This document shows positions 1-8,588 of a stretch of DNA of 64,000 nt, piece after piece. Origin of the DNA: JAGWBD01 sp965220615 (GTDB lineage: Bacteria; Chloroflexota; Anaerolineae; Aggregatilineales; Phototrophicaceae); contig CBDCQL010000002.1 of the NCBI GenBank assembly GCA_965220615.1, positions 1,674,001-1,738,000 on the forward strand, read 5' to 3'. Made by a program: the position numbers and the translations under genes. Every line of letters begins with the position of its first letter. Position 1 is the stretch's first letter. Below the pieces are notes generated by a model. The model was not told where the DNA came from, ran no database searches, and saw only the letters and a program-made list of their open reading frames with translations.

Positions 1-2
1 TG

Positions 3-578
3 GCGCAGAAGAATCTGCCGGGTCGCATTCCGCTCACCATTTTCGTCTTCATCACGATGATCTTCAGCGGCGGCCTGATCCCGCGTTTTCTGCTGGTCGA
101 TTATCTGGGCATGCGCAACACCCTGTGGTCGATGATCGTGCCCATCCTGGTCAACGCCTGGTACATGCTCATCATGCGCAATTTCTTCATGAGCCTGCCG
201 GAAGAGCTCAGCGAGGCGGCCATCGTCGACGGGGCCACCGCGCCCGTCATACTTTTGCGCGTCGTTCTGCCGCTGTCGCTACCGGTCATCGCCACTATCG
301 GGTTGTTTTACGCCGTTCATCACTGGAACGCCTGGTTTGACGCCGCCATCTACATCGACAGATCGGAGTTGCAACCCTTGCAAATCATCCTGCGCGGCCT
401 GCTGCGCTCCGCCACTCTGGAAGGCATGGAAGAAATCGCCTTTATGGAGAAGCCGCCGCCGGCCGCTTCCCTGCGTTCGGCGCTGATCATCGTGAGTACG
501 GTGCCGGTACTCTTCATTTACCCCTTTATTCAGCGCTATTTTGTCAAGGGCATCATGATCGGGGGCGTGAAAGGCTAA
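3..578 (+). CDS. Carbohydrate ABC transporter permease, LplC/YtcP type (5' end missing)
   Basis: Inner-membrane subunit of a sugar or oligosaccharide ABC importer. The frame is open from the window edge, so the N-terminal half lies outside; 191 residues are visible. The segment carries the EAA loop (EELSEAAIVDGA, then VVLPLSLP), which docks on the ATPase, and the ending VKGIMIGGVKG is typical of the LplC branch of MalG-like permeases. Membrane helices flank the EAA loop. The stop overlaps the next start by one base (TAATG), so it is translationally coupled to the aldolase-family gene. Its position at the head of a sialidase/sulfatase run suggests it imports glycan fragments; that substrate is inferred. 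Confidence 0.9.
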   Translation, partial: AQKNLPGRIPLTIFVFITMIFSGGLIPRFLLVDYLGMRNTLWSMIVPILVNAWYMLIMRNFFMSLPEELSEAAIVDGATAPVILLRVVLPLSLPVIATIGLFYAVHHWNAWFDAAIYIDRSELQPLQIILRGLLRSATLEGMEEIAFMEKPPPAASLRSALIIVSTVPVLFIYPFIQRYFVKGIMIGGVKG

Positions 579-1477
579 TGAATGGCAAACCGGTTCTGAA
601 GGGCGTCATCCCGCCGATCATCACGCCTCTGGATGCCGACGGCGACGTCGACGAGGCAGCTGTGGAACGCCTGATAGACTTTCAGTTGCGCAGCGGCGTT
701 TCCGGCATTTTCATCATGGGCAGCAGCGGCGAAGGGCCCTGGCTGGACACGGCCCAACGGGAGACCCTGCTGCGCGCCAGCGTACGCGCCATTGACGGAC
801 GCGTGCCCCTGCTGGCCGGCGCCATGGAGCCGGTCGCCTCCCGCGTGCGCGAACGCCTGCCGCGAATGCTGGAACTGGGCGCGGACGCCGCCGTCGTGGC
901 CACGCCCTACTACTTTCAGGCGGACGAGGCCGTCCAGAGCGCCCACTTCGCCGCCGTCGCCGCCGACAGCCCCCTGCCGATCGTGCTCTACAACATTCCC
1001 AACATGACGCACAACGTCCTGTCGCCCGCAGCCGCGCGCCATGCCCTGCAATACGAATCGGTCATCGGCATCAAGGACAGCGGCGGCGACCCGTCGCTCT
1101 TTACCGAACTGCTTGCCATGCGAGAAATCCATCCGGATTTCCAGGTGCTGCAGGGTGCGGAGGCGCAGTCGGCCTGGGCACTGCGCGAGGGCGCCGACGG
1201 CCTCGTGCCCGGCTTCGCCAACCTCATACCCGGCCCCTACCGCCGCCTCTACGAGGACCCGCAGAACGATGCCTTGCAACAGCTGGCCGTCGATCTCGGC
1301 GGCATGCGCCGGCATGGTTTCTTTCTGAACACGCTCAAATACGCCATGGCGCTCTGCGGCTTTGGCAGCGGACGCTGCGTCTGCCGACCGGATGCGCTCA
1401 GCCGGTCCGCCAAAACCGATATCCAGCGCATGGTTGCGACCCATGCGCCCGAGGCCCTGGCCTGCGCCCCTTTCTGA
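578..1477 (+). CDS. DapA/N-acetylneuraminate lyase family aldolase
   Basis: A 299-residue TIM-barrel enzyme of the class I aldolase family that includes dihydrodipicolinate synthase, N-acetylneuraminate lyase and 2-keto-3-deoxy sugar-acid aldolases. The Schiff-base lysine is K166 (GIKDSGG) and the catalytic tyrosine is Y138 (VLYNIPN). The carboxylate-binding loop is GSSGEG at 48-53. This differs from the GTTGE usual in true DapA and is closer to sugar-acid and sialate aldolases. The start overlaps the permease stop, and a BNR protein and a real sialidase follow. Sialate lyase is therefore a reasonable guess, but a sugar-acid aldolase or dehydratase is equally compatible. Confidence 0.87.
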   Translation: MNGKPVLKGVIPPIITPLDADGDVDEAAVERLIDFQLRSGVSGIFIMGSSGEGPWLDTAQRETLLRASVRAIDGRVPLLAGAMEPVASRVRERLPRMLELGADAAVVATPYYFQADEAVQSAHFAAVAADSPLPIVLYNIPNMTHNVLSPAAARHALQYESVIGIKDSGGDPSLFTELLAMREIHPDFQVLQGAEAQSAWALREGADGLVPGFANLIPGPYRRLYEDPQNDALQQLAVDLGGMRRHGFFLNTLKYAMALCGFGSGRCVCRPDALSRSAKTDIQRMVATHAPEALACAPF

Positions 1478-1489
1478 GAAAGGACATCC

Positions 1490-3085
1490 ATGTATATCGC
1501 TCCGCGCTCGGTCGATCACAAGATCTTCGAGATCTGGCGCAGCCCCGGTCGCTTCACCAAGAATCCGGATCTGATCGCCCTGCCTTCGGGTCGACTGATG
1601 CTGGTTTACGCCGACACCGACGCACACTGGTCGATGGAAAACCAGGTGTTAACCCTGCTCGCCAGCGACGACGATGGCCGCTCCTGGTTCAAACACCGTG
1701 AAATCGACGAGGCCGACCTGACCCGTGGCGACGAACGCCTGGTAACGCCGCGTCTCAGTCTGCTGAACGACGGGCGCCTGGTGGTCATCTGTGACCATGA
1801 TGACGACGGCCATTTCCATGAGGAACAGCCACCCGGCAACTGGCTCTACTGGAGCGAGGATCAGGGAGACTCCTGGCGCGCCCGGCGCGACAACGGCATC
1901 GGCGGCTTCGAACCCGATCGCATCCTCGATTTGCCGGATGGCAGCCTGGGCGTGGTCTCTCACCTGATGCGCGGCGAACACCAGGAATTTGCCGAAGTGT
2001 TGTGGGTCTCGACTGACGGCGGCGCCACCTGGAAGGAGCGCGCCACGGTCGCTTGCGACGGCTACCACCGCTTTTGTGAGGGCGCGATCGTCCTCTTGCA
2101 TGGCGGCCTGCGACTGGCCTGCGTACTGCGTGAGAACCATTCCGGGGGCATCCCCTCCTTCGTGGCCTTCTCCGATGACAACGGTCACAACTGGTCCGCG
2201 CCGCAGAAATTGCCCTTCGCCCTCCATCGCCCCTATGCCAAACAACTGGCGGACGGACGCGTGATGGTCAGCGGCCGCAACGTCAACGGCGGCCTCGGCA
2301 CCTACGCCTGGGTCGGCGACCTTGAGTCCGCCGCCGGGCAACACGTCATAGGCGGACCGCGCCGCAAGTACAGCGCGCGAATGGAAGGTGGAGCACTGGT
2401 CGTCGAAAACAGGCCCGAACATGAGTGCCGCTACACACTGCTGCCGCCGCAATCGAGCTTCAGCGAGGTGGATTTCGAGGCCGATCTGCGAGTCGAGGCT
2501 TCCGGCGATGCCGACGTCGCCTTCCTCTCCATCTCACGGCTGGGCGTCCTCGTCTCCGTCACACCGGACAGCGTTCGCATGCAACGCGGCCGTCATCAGG
2601 TGAAGCACGCGGTGGACATGCGCCAGTGGCGTCGCCTGCGCCTGCATCACCGGCGCGGCTGGTTGCGCGTCATGCTGGATGGCGAGGCGATCTTTCACCG
2701 CAGCATCTATCGCGAGGAATGGCCCGCCAGCGACTTCCACGGCGGCAACCCGCTGACCCGCACCCAGTTCGGCCAGTACGGCGACAGCGGCCGCAGTTTC
2801 TGGCGCAGCATCCACTATCGTCTGGGCAACTCCACGCTTGAAGACCACGAGTGGCGCTGGGTCGCGGCGGATGGTCAACTGCCGGACCAGGCCCAGCGCG
2901 ATCATCTCATCCAGATTCACGCCAACCATCCTGCGCAGCGTCCGATGCCCGATCACGGCTATTCGTCCTGGCATCAGCGCGAGGACGGGCGTATCTTTCT
3001 GGTGGACTACACAAACTGCGGCGACGTGCCCAACACGAGCCACCTCGTCGGCGTATACCTGGAAGCGGAGGACCTAGCCAGATGA
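1490..3085 (+). CDS. BNR/Asp-box beta-propeller protein with lectin-like insert
   Basis: A 531-residue protein with no signal peptide. Asp-box motifs (S-x-D-x-G-x-x-W) recur as SDDDGRSW, SEDQGDSW, STDGGATW and SDDNGHNW, marking a sialidase-fold six-bladed propeller over about residues 1-285. It lacks the FRIP arginine motif of GH33, so classic exo-sialidase activity is doubtful. Residues about 290-460 look like a laminin-G/concanavalin-type beta sandwich (VLVSVTPDSVRMQRG, RLRLHHRRGWLRVMLDG). Propeller-like sequence resumes at the C-terminus (YSSWHQREDGRIFLVDYTN), so the sandwich appears inserted before the closing blade. The stop overlaps the sulfatase start by four bases (ATGA). A glycan-binding or glycoside hydrolase role is inferred. 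Confidence 0.8.
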   Translation: MYIAPRSVDHKIFEIWRSPGRFTKNPDLIALPSGRLMLVYADTDAHWSMENQVLTLLASDDDGRSWFKHREIDEADLTRGDERLVTPRLSLLNDGRLVVICDHDDDGHFHEEQPPGNWLYWSEDQGDSWRARRDNGIGGFEPDRILDLPDGSLGVVSHLMRGEHQEFAEVLWVSTDGGATWKERATVACDGYHRFCEGAIVLLHGGLRLACVLRENHSGGIPSFVAFSDDNGHNWSAPQKLPFALHRPYAKQLADGRVMVSGRNVNGGLGTYAWVGDLESAAGQHVIGGPRRKYSARMEGGALVVENRPEHECRYTLLPPQSSFSEVDFEADLRVEASGDADVAFLSISRLGVLVSVTPDSVRMQRGRHQVKHAVDMRQWRRLRLHHRRGWLRVMLDGEAIFHRSIYREEWPASDFHGGNPLTRTQFGQYGDSGRSFWRSIHYRLGNSTLEDHEWRWVAADGQLPDQAQRDHLIQIHANHPAQRPMPDHGYSSWHQREDGRIFLVDYTNCGDVPNTSHLVGVYLEAEDLAR

Positions 3086-4476
3086 AGCCCAATATTCTCT
3101 GGATCTGCACCGACCAGCAACGATACGATACCATTCATGCCCTCGGCAACGAGCACATCCACACGCCCAACATCGATCGCCTGGTGCAGGAGGGCGTGGC
3201 CTTCACCCATGCCTTCTGCCAGAGCCCGATTTGCACGCCCAGCCGCGCCAGTTTTCTCACCGGCATGTATCCCGGCAGCATGCACGGATGCATGAATGGC
3301 AACGAGCGCTGGGCGGAAGCAGCGCCGCTGGTGACCAAACTGCTGGCTGACGCCGGCGTCGACTGTGGCCTGAGCGGAAAGCTGCATCTGGCCGGCTGCC
3401 AGGGCCGCGTGGAGCCGCGCCCGCAGGATGACGGTTACCGCGTCTTTCACTGGAGCCACGGCTCCGTTTCGGAATGGGAGCCGGGTCAGCATGCCTGGGC
3501 CGACTGGCTGCGCAGCCAGGGGCACGAGCAGCGCGAATTCATGGAAGACCCGGACAACTTTCCTCCCGAATTACACCAGACCACCTGGTGCACGGACCGC
3601 GCCATCGACCATATCGAGACCGCCGGCAAACCCTGGCTGATGAGCGTCAACATCTTTGATCCGCACGTGCCCTTCGACCCGCCCTCATCCTACATGCAGC
3701 GCTATGATCCGGCGGCCCTGCCCGGCCCCCTCTTCCGTGACAGCGACCTGCAGGCCCAAACCGCCCTCGCCGGCATCGACTTCCAGAATCCGGTGCGGCG
3801 CCCGGAAGAATTCGACGCGCGACACATCCAGGCGGCATATTACGCCATGATCGAGCTCATCGACGACAACGTCGGCCGCATGCTGGACGCGCTCGAGCGG
3901 ACGGGCCAGCGCGAGAATACACTCATCATTTTCACCAGCGACCATGGCGAAATGCTGGGCGATCACGGTCTGGTGGCCAAGGGCTGCCGCTTTTATGAGG
4001 GCCTGGTTCGCGTACCCCTGATCTTTTCATGGCCCGGCCATATTGAGTCGGGTTTGGTCAGTGACGCGCTCGTCGAGCTGCTGGACATCGCCCCCACCCT
4101 GCTCGACATCCACGGCCTGCCCGCGCCGGCGCGCATGCAGGGCCGTTCCCTGTTGCCCATCCTGCGTGGCGAGGCGGACCCGGCGCAGCATCGCGATTTT
4201 GTGCGCACAGAGTTTTACAGCGCGCTCAATTCCATCGAGCGCGACCAGTTTTCCTGCTCCTACGCCACCATGCTGCGCGACCGCCGTTACAAACTCGTCG
4301 TCTACCATGGCTATGAACCGGGCGAACTCTTTGATCTGGAGCAGGACCCTGGCGAATTCAACAATCTCTGGGATGACGTCGATTACCGAGACGTCCGGCA
4401 CGAGATGATGAAGCGCAGTTTCGATGCCCTGGCGCTGGCCGTCGACGTCGGTCCGCCCCAGGTCAGCCGCTATTGA
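3082..4476 (+). CDS. Type I sulfatase (formylglycine-dependent)
   Basis: Alkaline-phosphatase-superfamily sulfatase of 464 residues. The modification site is C51 in CTPSR, where an FGE or anaerobic maturase would create formylglycine. Metal ligands are visible in ICTDQQR near the N-terminus and in FTSDHGEMLGDHG in the middle. The ATG at 3082 was chosen because it overlaps the upstream stop as ATGA and puts the usual MKPNILWI strand first; an in-frame ATG at 2851 would run through the previous gene. There is no signal peptide, so it acts in the cytoplasm. The substrate is not evident; neighbours suggest sulfate on a sialylated or amino-sugar glycan. Confidence 0.93.
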   Translation: MKPNILWICTDQQRYDTIHALGNEHIHTPNIDRLVQEGVAFTHAFCQSPICTPSRASFLTGMYPGSMHGCMNGNERWAEAAPLVTKLLADAGVDCGLSGKLHLAGCQGRVEPRPQDDGYRVFHWSHGSVSEWEPGQHAWADWLRSQGHEQREFMEDPDNFPPELHQTTWCTDRAIDHIETAGKPWLMSVNIFDPHVPFDPPSSYMQRYDPAALPGPLFRDSDLQAQTALAGIDFQNPVRRPEEFDARHIQAAYYAMIELIDDNVGRMLDALERTGQRENTLIIFTSDHGEMLGDHGLVAKGCRFYEGLVRVPLIFSWPGHIESGLVSDALVELLDIAPTLLDIHGLPAPARMQGRSLLPILRGEADPAQHRDFVRTEFYSALNSIERDQFSCSYATMLRDRRYKLVVYHGYEPGELFDLEQDPGEFNNLWDDVDYRDVRHEMMKRSFDALALAVDVGPPQVSRY

Positions 4477-4494
4477 CTTTACCGGAGCAATTTC

Positions 4495-5598
4495 ATGAAC
4501 CGCGAGCCCCACTTTTCCGTCCAGAACCTCTTCACGGCCGGCGACGATGGTTACGCCAATTTCCGCATTCCAGGCGTCTGCGTCACCCCGGGCGGAGTCG
4601 CCCTGGTGCATACGGAGGCGCGTCGCGGTCGCGGCGGTGACTGGGACGACAGCGACCTGCTGATGCGGCGCAGCCTGGATGGCGGACACAGCTGGGAGCC
4701 GCCGTCGCTGCTGGTGCGCGGCGCGGACTACGGTTCGGGGCCCGTGCACAACTGCAACACCCTGGTGGACCGCGAAAACGCCCGGTTGCACGTCAGCTTT
4801 TGCAGCGGCTACGCGCGCGCCTTCACCATGGTCTCCAGTGACGACGGCGCCAGTTTCAGCGAACCGGTGGAGATTACGTCAACCTTCGAGCAGTTTCGGC
4901 CGGAATATGACTGGGGCGTGCTGGCCATCGGCCTGCCCAATGGCATCCGGCTGCGCGGTGGTCGGCTGCTTTTTCCGGTCTGGCTCTCCATTTCAAAGAC
5001 GAAGGCCCATCGCCCCAACCGCTGCGGCACGATATTCAGCGACGACGAAGGCCAGACCTGGCAGCGCGGTCAACTGGTGCCGGACGTAGTACCCAGTCTG
5101 AACGAGTGCTGCGCGATAGAGCTGGAGGACGGACGGGTCCTGCTCAACATGCGCAATGGCGCGGGCGTCCAGCGCCGCGTCATCAGCGTTTCCACGGATG
5201 GCGCCGGGGAGTGGGCCACGCCCTGGCTCGACCCCGCCCTGCTGGAGCCGACCTGTCAGGGCACGCTGTTTCGCTACAGCGGGGGCGACCAGGGACGCAG
5301 CCGCGTCCTTTTCAGCAACCCGCACAACGTAGAGGGCGTCGACAGCAAGGGCTCCGGCAACTTGCGCAGACGCCGCAACCTGAGCGTCAAACTCAGCTAT
5401 GACGATTGTCGCACCTGGCCGGTGGACCGCGTCATCGAGTCTGGCAATTCCGGCTACAGCGCGCTGGCGGTGGCCCCGGACGGCGACATCCTCTGCGCCT
5501 TTGAACGTGGCAGCAGTGGCGGCGACAGCACGGACGATTACCTCGCCCTGGCGCGATTCAATCTTGCCTGGTTGACGGACGGACGGGATTGCGGCTGA
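4495..5598 (+). CDS. Exo-alpha-sialidase, GH33-like
   Basis: A 367-residue propeller with canonical sialidase marks. The FRIP box is at 22-26 (R24 would bind the sialate carboxylate), followed by TEARRGRGGDWDDSD and an Asp box (SLDGGHSW). Further Asp boxes are SSDDGASF and SDDEGQTW. Additional arginines for the triad lie in LNMRNGAG and RRRRNLSV, and the nucleophile tyrosine is probably in SGNSGYSAL. It releases terminal sialic acid in the family. No signal peptide is present, so it would act on imported oligosaccharides. It sits between two sulfatases and its stop overlaps the next start (TGATG). Confidence 0.88.
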   Translation: MNREPHFSVQNLFTAGDDGYANFRIPGVCVTPGGVALVHTEARRGRGGDWDDSDLLMRRSLDGGHSWEPPSLLVRGADYGSGPVHNCNTLVDRENARLHVSFCSGYARAFTMVSSDDGASFSEPVEITSTFEQFRPEYDWGVLAIGLPNGIRLRGGRLLFPVWLSISKTKAHRPNRCGTIFSDDEGQTWQRGQLVPDVVPSLNECCAIELEDGRVLLNMRNGAGVQRRVISVSTDGAGEWATPWLDPALLEPTCQGTLFRYSGGDQGRSRVLFSNPHNVEGVDSKGSGNLRRRRNLSVKLSYDDCRTWPVDRVIESGNSGYSALAVAPDGDILCAFERGSSGGDSTDDYLALARFNLAWLTDGRDCG

Positions 5599-7142
5599 TG
5601 CCGCAGCCACCCAACATCCTGCTGATCCTCTGCGACGAATTGCGCGCCGACGCGCTCTCCTGCGCCGGCAACCCGATCGTTCGCACCCCCAACATCGATC
5701 GCCTGGCGTCGCGGGGCACGTATTTGAGCCAGTGTATGGTCACCCAGCCCTCCTGTACGCCCAGTCGCGCGTCCATTCTGAGCGGCTGCTGGCCTTCTAC
5801 CCTCGGGACGCGCATGGTCGGTTGCCACACACCCGACGATCCCCGCTTTCTGCCGCATGTGCTGCATGCCGCCGGCTGGCGTACGGCTTCCCTGGGCAAA
5901 CTGCATTTCGTACCCCAGCAGGCGGAGCCGCAGGCCCTTGAGGCAACGCTGGCCCGGCAGGGTCATTATTACGGCTTCCGCGAGGTTGACCTGGTCAACG
6001 GCCACGGCGATCGTTGTTTCGGACCGCGCTACACGCCCTGGCTGGCCGGACATTGCCCGGACTGGCGCGAGCGGCTGCAAGGGCGGCGGCGATTGACGCC
6101 AGGCATCGATTGCTGGAGCTGGGAATTGCCGGAGCAGGTCCATTCCAGTCACTACCTGGGGGAGCGCGGCGAATCCTTTCTCGCACGCGCCCGTCAGGAC
6201 GAACGACCATTCTTCCTGCAGGTCTCATTCCCGGACCCGCATTATCCCTTCATGGTTCCTGAACCCTGGGCAAGCTTCCATGACCCCGCGGACATGCCGC
6301 CGCCGCTGGCGCCCCTGACCGAAGCCAGCGGCCTGCCGCCCCTCCACGAACAGGTCTACTTTCGCCGGGATGCGGGGATGCGGCGCGCGGACGGTAGACC
6401 CGCTGACCGCGTGATCGGCGTTCCGCCCCACGACTGGTCGCAATTCAGTCTGGCGGACTGGCAGCAGGTCAAGGCGCTTTACTACGGAATGGTCGCCCTC
6501 ATCGACCACAACGTGGGTCGTATTCTGGACGCACTGGAGGCCAACGGTCTGTCGGAGAACACGATCGTGGTTTTCGCCTCCGACCACGGCGAGCATCTGG
6601 GCGACCACGGCCTGTATGGCAAGGGCCTGCCCTACGACGCGGCCTTGCGCGTGCCTCTGATCTGGCGCGGCGCGGGCATCGCCCGGGGGCAGCAGCGCCT
6701 GGAGGTCGCCAGCACGCTGGACATCGCGCCCACGCTGCTGGACATGGCGGGCATCGCGCTGCCCGAAGGGATGCAGGGACACTCCATGCGCGCGCAACTG
6801 GCCGGCGCCGAAGACCCGTTGCGCGACGCCGTGCTGACCGAGAACGACGATGATTTTGTGCCGATGAAAATGCGCGTGCTGACCACGGCGCGCTGGAAAC
6901 TGGTGCACACCATGAACGGTCAGCCTGGCGAACTCTACGACCGCATTAACGACCCGGCCGAAATGACCAACCTGTGGCGCGAAACGGAGTACGCCCCCAC
7001 CCGGGCGTCACTGACGGCCCGGCTGCTTGACGAGGTCATCTGCAGCCAGGAAATGCGCAACGGCCGCCGTCAGTCGCCGGCGCCGGCCGTGCCACACTGG
7101 CTCGCTCGTCCCTCCAAATCAAAACAGGCCGGGCTCTTGTAG
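5598..7142 (+). CDS. Type I sulfatase (second of the locus)
   Basis: A 514-residue sulfatase with the formylglycine motif at C53 (CTPSR), a metal-binding N-terminal CDELRADAL and the mid-protein ASDHGEHLGDHG. The ATG at 5598 overlaps the sialidase stop by one base; a TTG nine bases upstream in frame is less likely. No signal peptide. It is about 50 residues longer than the first sulfatase, mostly in the middle, so it probably has a different substrate. The last codons fall inside an 11-bp hairpin that serves as terminator for the opposite strand. Confidence 0.93.
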   Translation: MPQPPNILLILCDELRADALSCAGNPIVRTPNIDRLASRGTYLSQCMVTQPSCTPSRASILSGCWPSTLGTRMVGCHTPDDPRFLPHVLHAAGWRTASLGKLHFVPQQAEPQALEATLARQGHYYGFREVDLVNGHGDRCFGPRYTPWLAGHCPDWRERLQGRRRLTPGIDCWSWELPEQVHSSHYLGERGESFLARARQDERPFFLQVSFPDPHYPFMVPEPWASFHDPADMPPPLAPLTEASGLPPLHEQVYFRRDAGMRRADGRPADRVIGVPPHDWSQFSLADWQQVKALYYGMVALIDHNVGRILDALEANGLSENTIVVFASDHGEHLGDHGLYGKGLPYDAALRVPLIWRGAGIARGQQRLEVASTLDIAPTLLDMAGIALPEGMQGHSMRAQLAGAEDPLRDAVLTENDDDFVPMKMRVLTTARWKLVHTMNGQPGELYDRINDPAEMTNLWRETEYAPTRASLTARLLDEVICSQEMRNGRRQSPAPAVPHWLARPSKSKQAGLL

Positions 7143-7151
7143 CCCGGCCTG
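7118..7151 (-). terminator. Rho-independent terminator of the minus-strand ABC operon
   Basis: A perfect inverted repeat at 7125-7135 and 7141-7151 gives an 11-bp GC-rich stem with a 5-base loop. Read on the minus strand it is followed at once by TTTTGATTT, as in an intrinsic terminator, 22 bases after the stop of the solute-binding protein. On the plus strand no T run follows. The hairpin includes the sulfatase stop codon. Confidence 0.85.
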
Positions 7152-7173
7152 AATTCTCTCTGGAGGACTGGGG

Positions 7174-8511
7174 TCAGCCCATATCTTCCATCGCTTCGGC
7201 GATGATTTCGTTGGCCTCGGCCTCGGCGGCGGCGGCGGCTTCCATGACGTCCATGCCGCCGGTGGTCACGTTGGCAATCAGCTCCTGCACGACCGGCCCG
7301 ACCCGGTCCGAACCGACCAGCACGGGCTCCGACCACAGGTTGATGGAATCGTCCAGCAACACTTCACGAATGCTGTTGAATTGCGGGTTGGCCGTCAGGA
7401 ACTCTTCGCTCAGGCCCTCCAGCCCGGCGCGCGTATAGGGCTGGTACTGGGCGTATTCGGTCCAGAGCACCTGCGACGCGGGCGAAGCCAGATGCTTGAG
7501 GAAGAGCCAGGTCGCCAGCTGTTCCTCGGGTGAACTGACGTACAAGCCCATGCTGCGCTGATAGACCTGCAGCGTACGGTTTTCGCCCCAGGGCACGGTC
7601 GTGTTGACCCAGTTGATGTCGCTGCCGCTGGCCTCAATGTCTGCACGGATGAAGGGTACGCCGACGCTGCTGCCGACGGCCATCGGGTTCAGACCAAAGG
7701 CGAAATCGGCGGTGTTGACGTAGGGGCCATCCGGGATATAGGCGCAGCCATCGGCATAGAGGTCCTGGAAGAACTGCAGTACCTCGATGACCTTCTCGTT
7801 GGTGAAGTTGTAGCCCATGTCATCGTAGATGTAGCCGCCATTGGCGACGATGAAGGAATACATGTCGTTGTCATTGGTGCGCAAGGGGAAGCCCTGCACG
7901 TCCTCACCGGCCGGGCCAGTCAGTTCATTGGCCGCGCAGGCCACTTCGCGGAAGCTGGCCATGTCCGTCGGCGGGCCGTCATGGCCCAGACTCTCCAGCA
8001 TGCCCAGGTTGACCGACAGGACGTTGGCGGACATGCCAACCGGCCAGGCGAGCAACTGGTCGTTGAAGGGCTCGAAGGGTACGCGGTTGATGGCCAGCAG
8101 GCTGTGATTCAGGTTGTCCATCCCCATGTCGTCGAAGCCCCAGACCGGGTGCTCCATGTAGGCGTCCAGCGGGACCAGAACGCCATCCAGATAGTAGCCC
8201 ATGGCGTTGTTGGTGAAGACCGCGCCGCTCAGGTTGGGCAACTCACCGCTGACAATGCCGGTGCTCAACTGGTCGATGAGGCCGCCGGTATTACCCTGAT
8301 AGACCTGCTCGACCGTAATACCCCATTCATTGTTGCCGTTGAAGGCGTCGATAATCTGCGTCATGGCGTCCGCCTGGGCGCCATCCCACTCATGCCAGTA
8401 ATCGATGGTCAGGCCCATGGGCAATTCATCGGGGATGCTGACATCGGCGCCAACAAACCCGACGGCAAACATCAGTGCGACAAGGGTGACAAGAACCGCT
8501 GTGTACTTCAT
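7174..8511 (-). CDS. Sugar ABC transporter solute-binding protein
   Basis: Extracytoplasmic receptor of family 1 (MalE/UgpB-like), 445 residues. A hydrophobic signal peptide (MKYTAVLVTLVALMFAVGFVGA) has no lipobox cysteine, so the mature protein is probably free or held by the uncleaved signal. The body shows typical family sequence, such as LTIDYWHEWDGAQADAMTQIIDAFN and a C-terminal LWTEYAQYQPYTRAGL. The tail is Ala/Glu-rich. The ATG at 8511 is preceded by GGGAGAG; frame continues upstream without other support. It is the last gene of a permease-permease-receptor operon and is followed by a strong terminator. The ligand is unknown. Confidence 0.9.
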   Translation of the reverse strand: MKYTAVLVTLVALMFAVGFVGADVSIPDELPMGLTIDYWHEWDGAQADAMTQIIDAFNGNNEWGITVEQVYQGNTGGLIDQLSTGIVSGELPNLSGAVFTNNAMGYYLDGVLVPLDAYMEHPVWGFDDMGMDNLNHSLLAINRVPFEPFNDQLLAWPVGMSANVLSVNLGMLESLGHDGPPTDMASFREVACAANELTGPAGEDVQGFPLRTNDNDMYSFIVANGGYIYDDMGYNFTNEKVIEVLQFFQDLYADGCAYIPDGPYVNTADFAFGLNPMAVGSSVGVPFIRADIEASGSDINWVNTTVPWGENRTLQVYQRSMGLYVSSPEEQLATWLFLKHLASPASQVLWTEYAQYQPYTRAGLEGLSEEFLTANPQFNSIREVLLDDSINLWSEPVLVGSDRVGPVVQELIANVTTGGMDVMEAAAAAEAEANEIIAEAMEDMG

Positions 8512-8588
8512 GATGAAATCTCTCCCTGTTTTCGAACAGTTTCCGGCATCGAATTCCGCCGGCGCCAGCAGATTGCCAGCATTAAACT

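Noticed and set aside
2851..3081. N-terminal extension of the first sulfatase
   Set aside because: It would overlap the end of the BNR protein for 230 bases; ATG 3082 gives the normal family N-terminus and an ATGA overlap.
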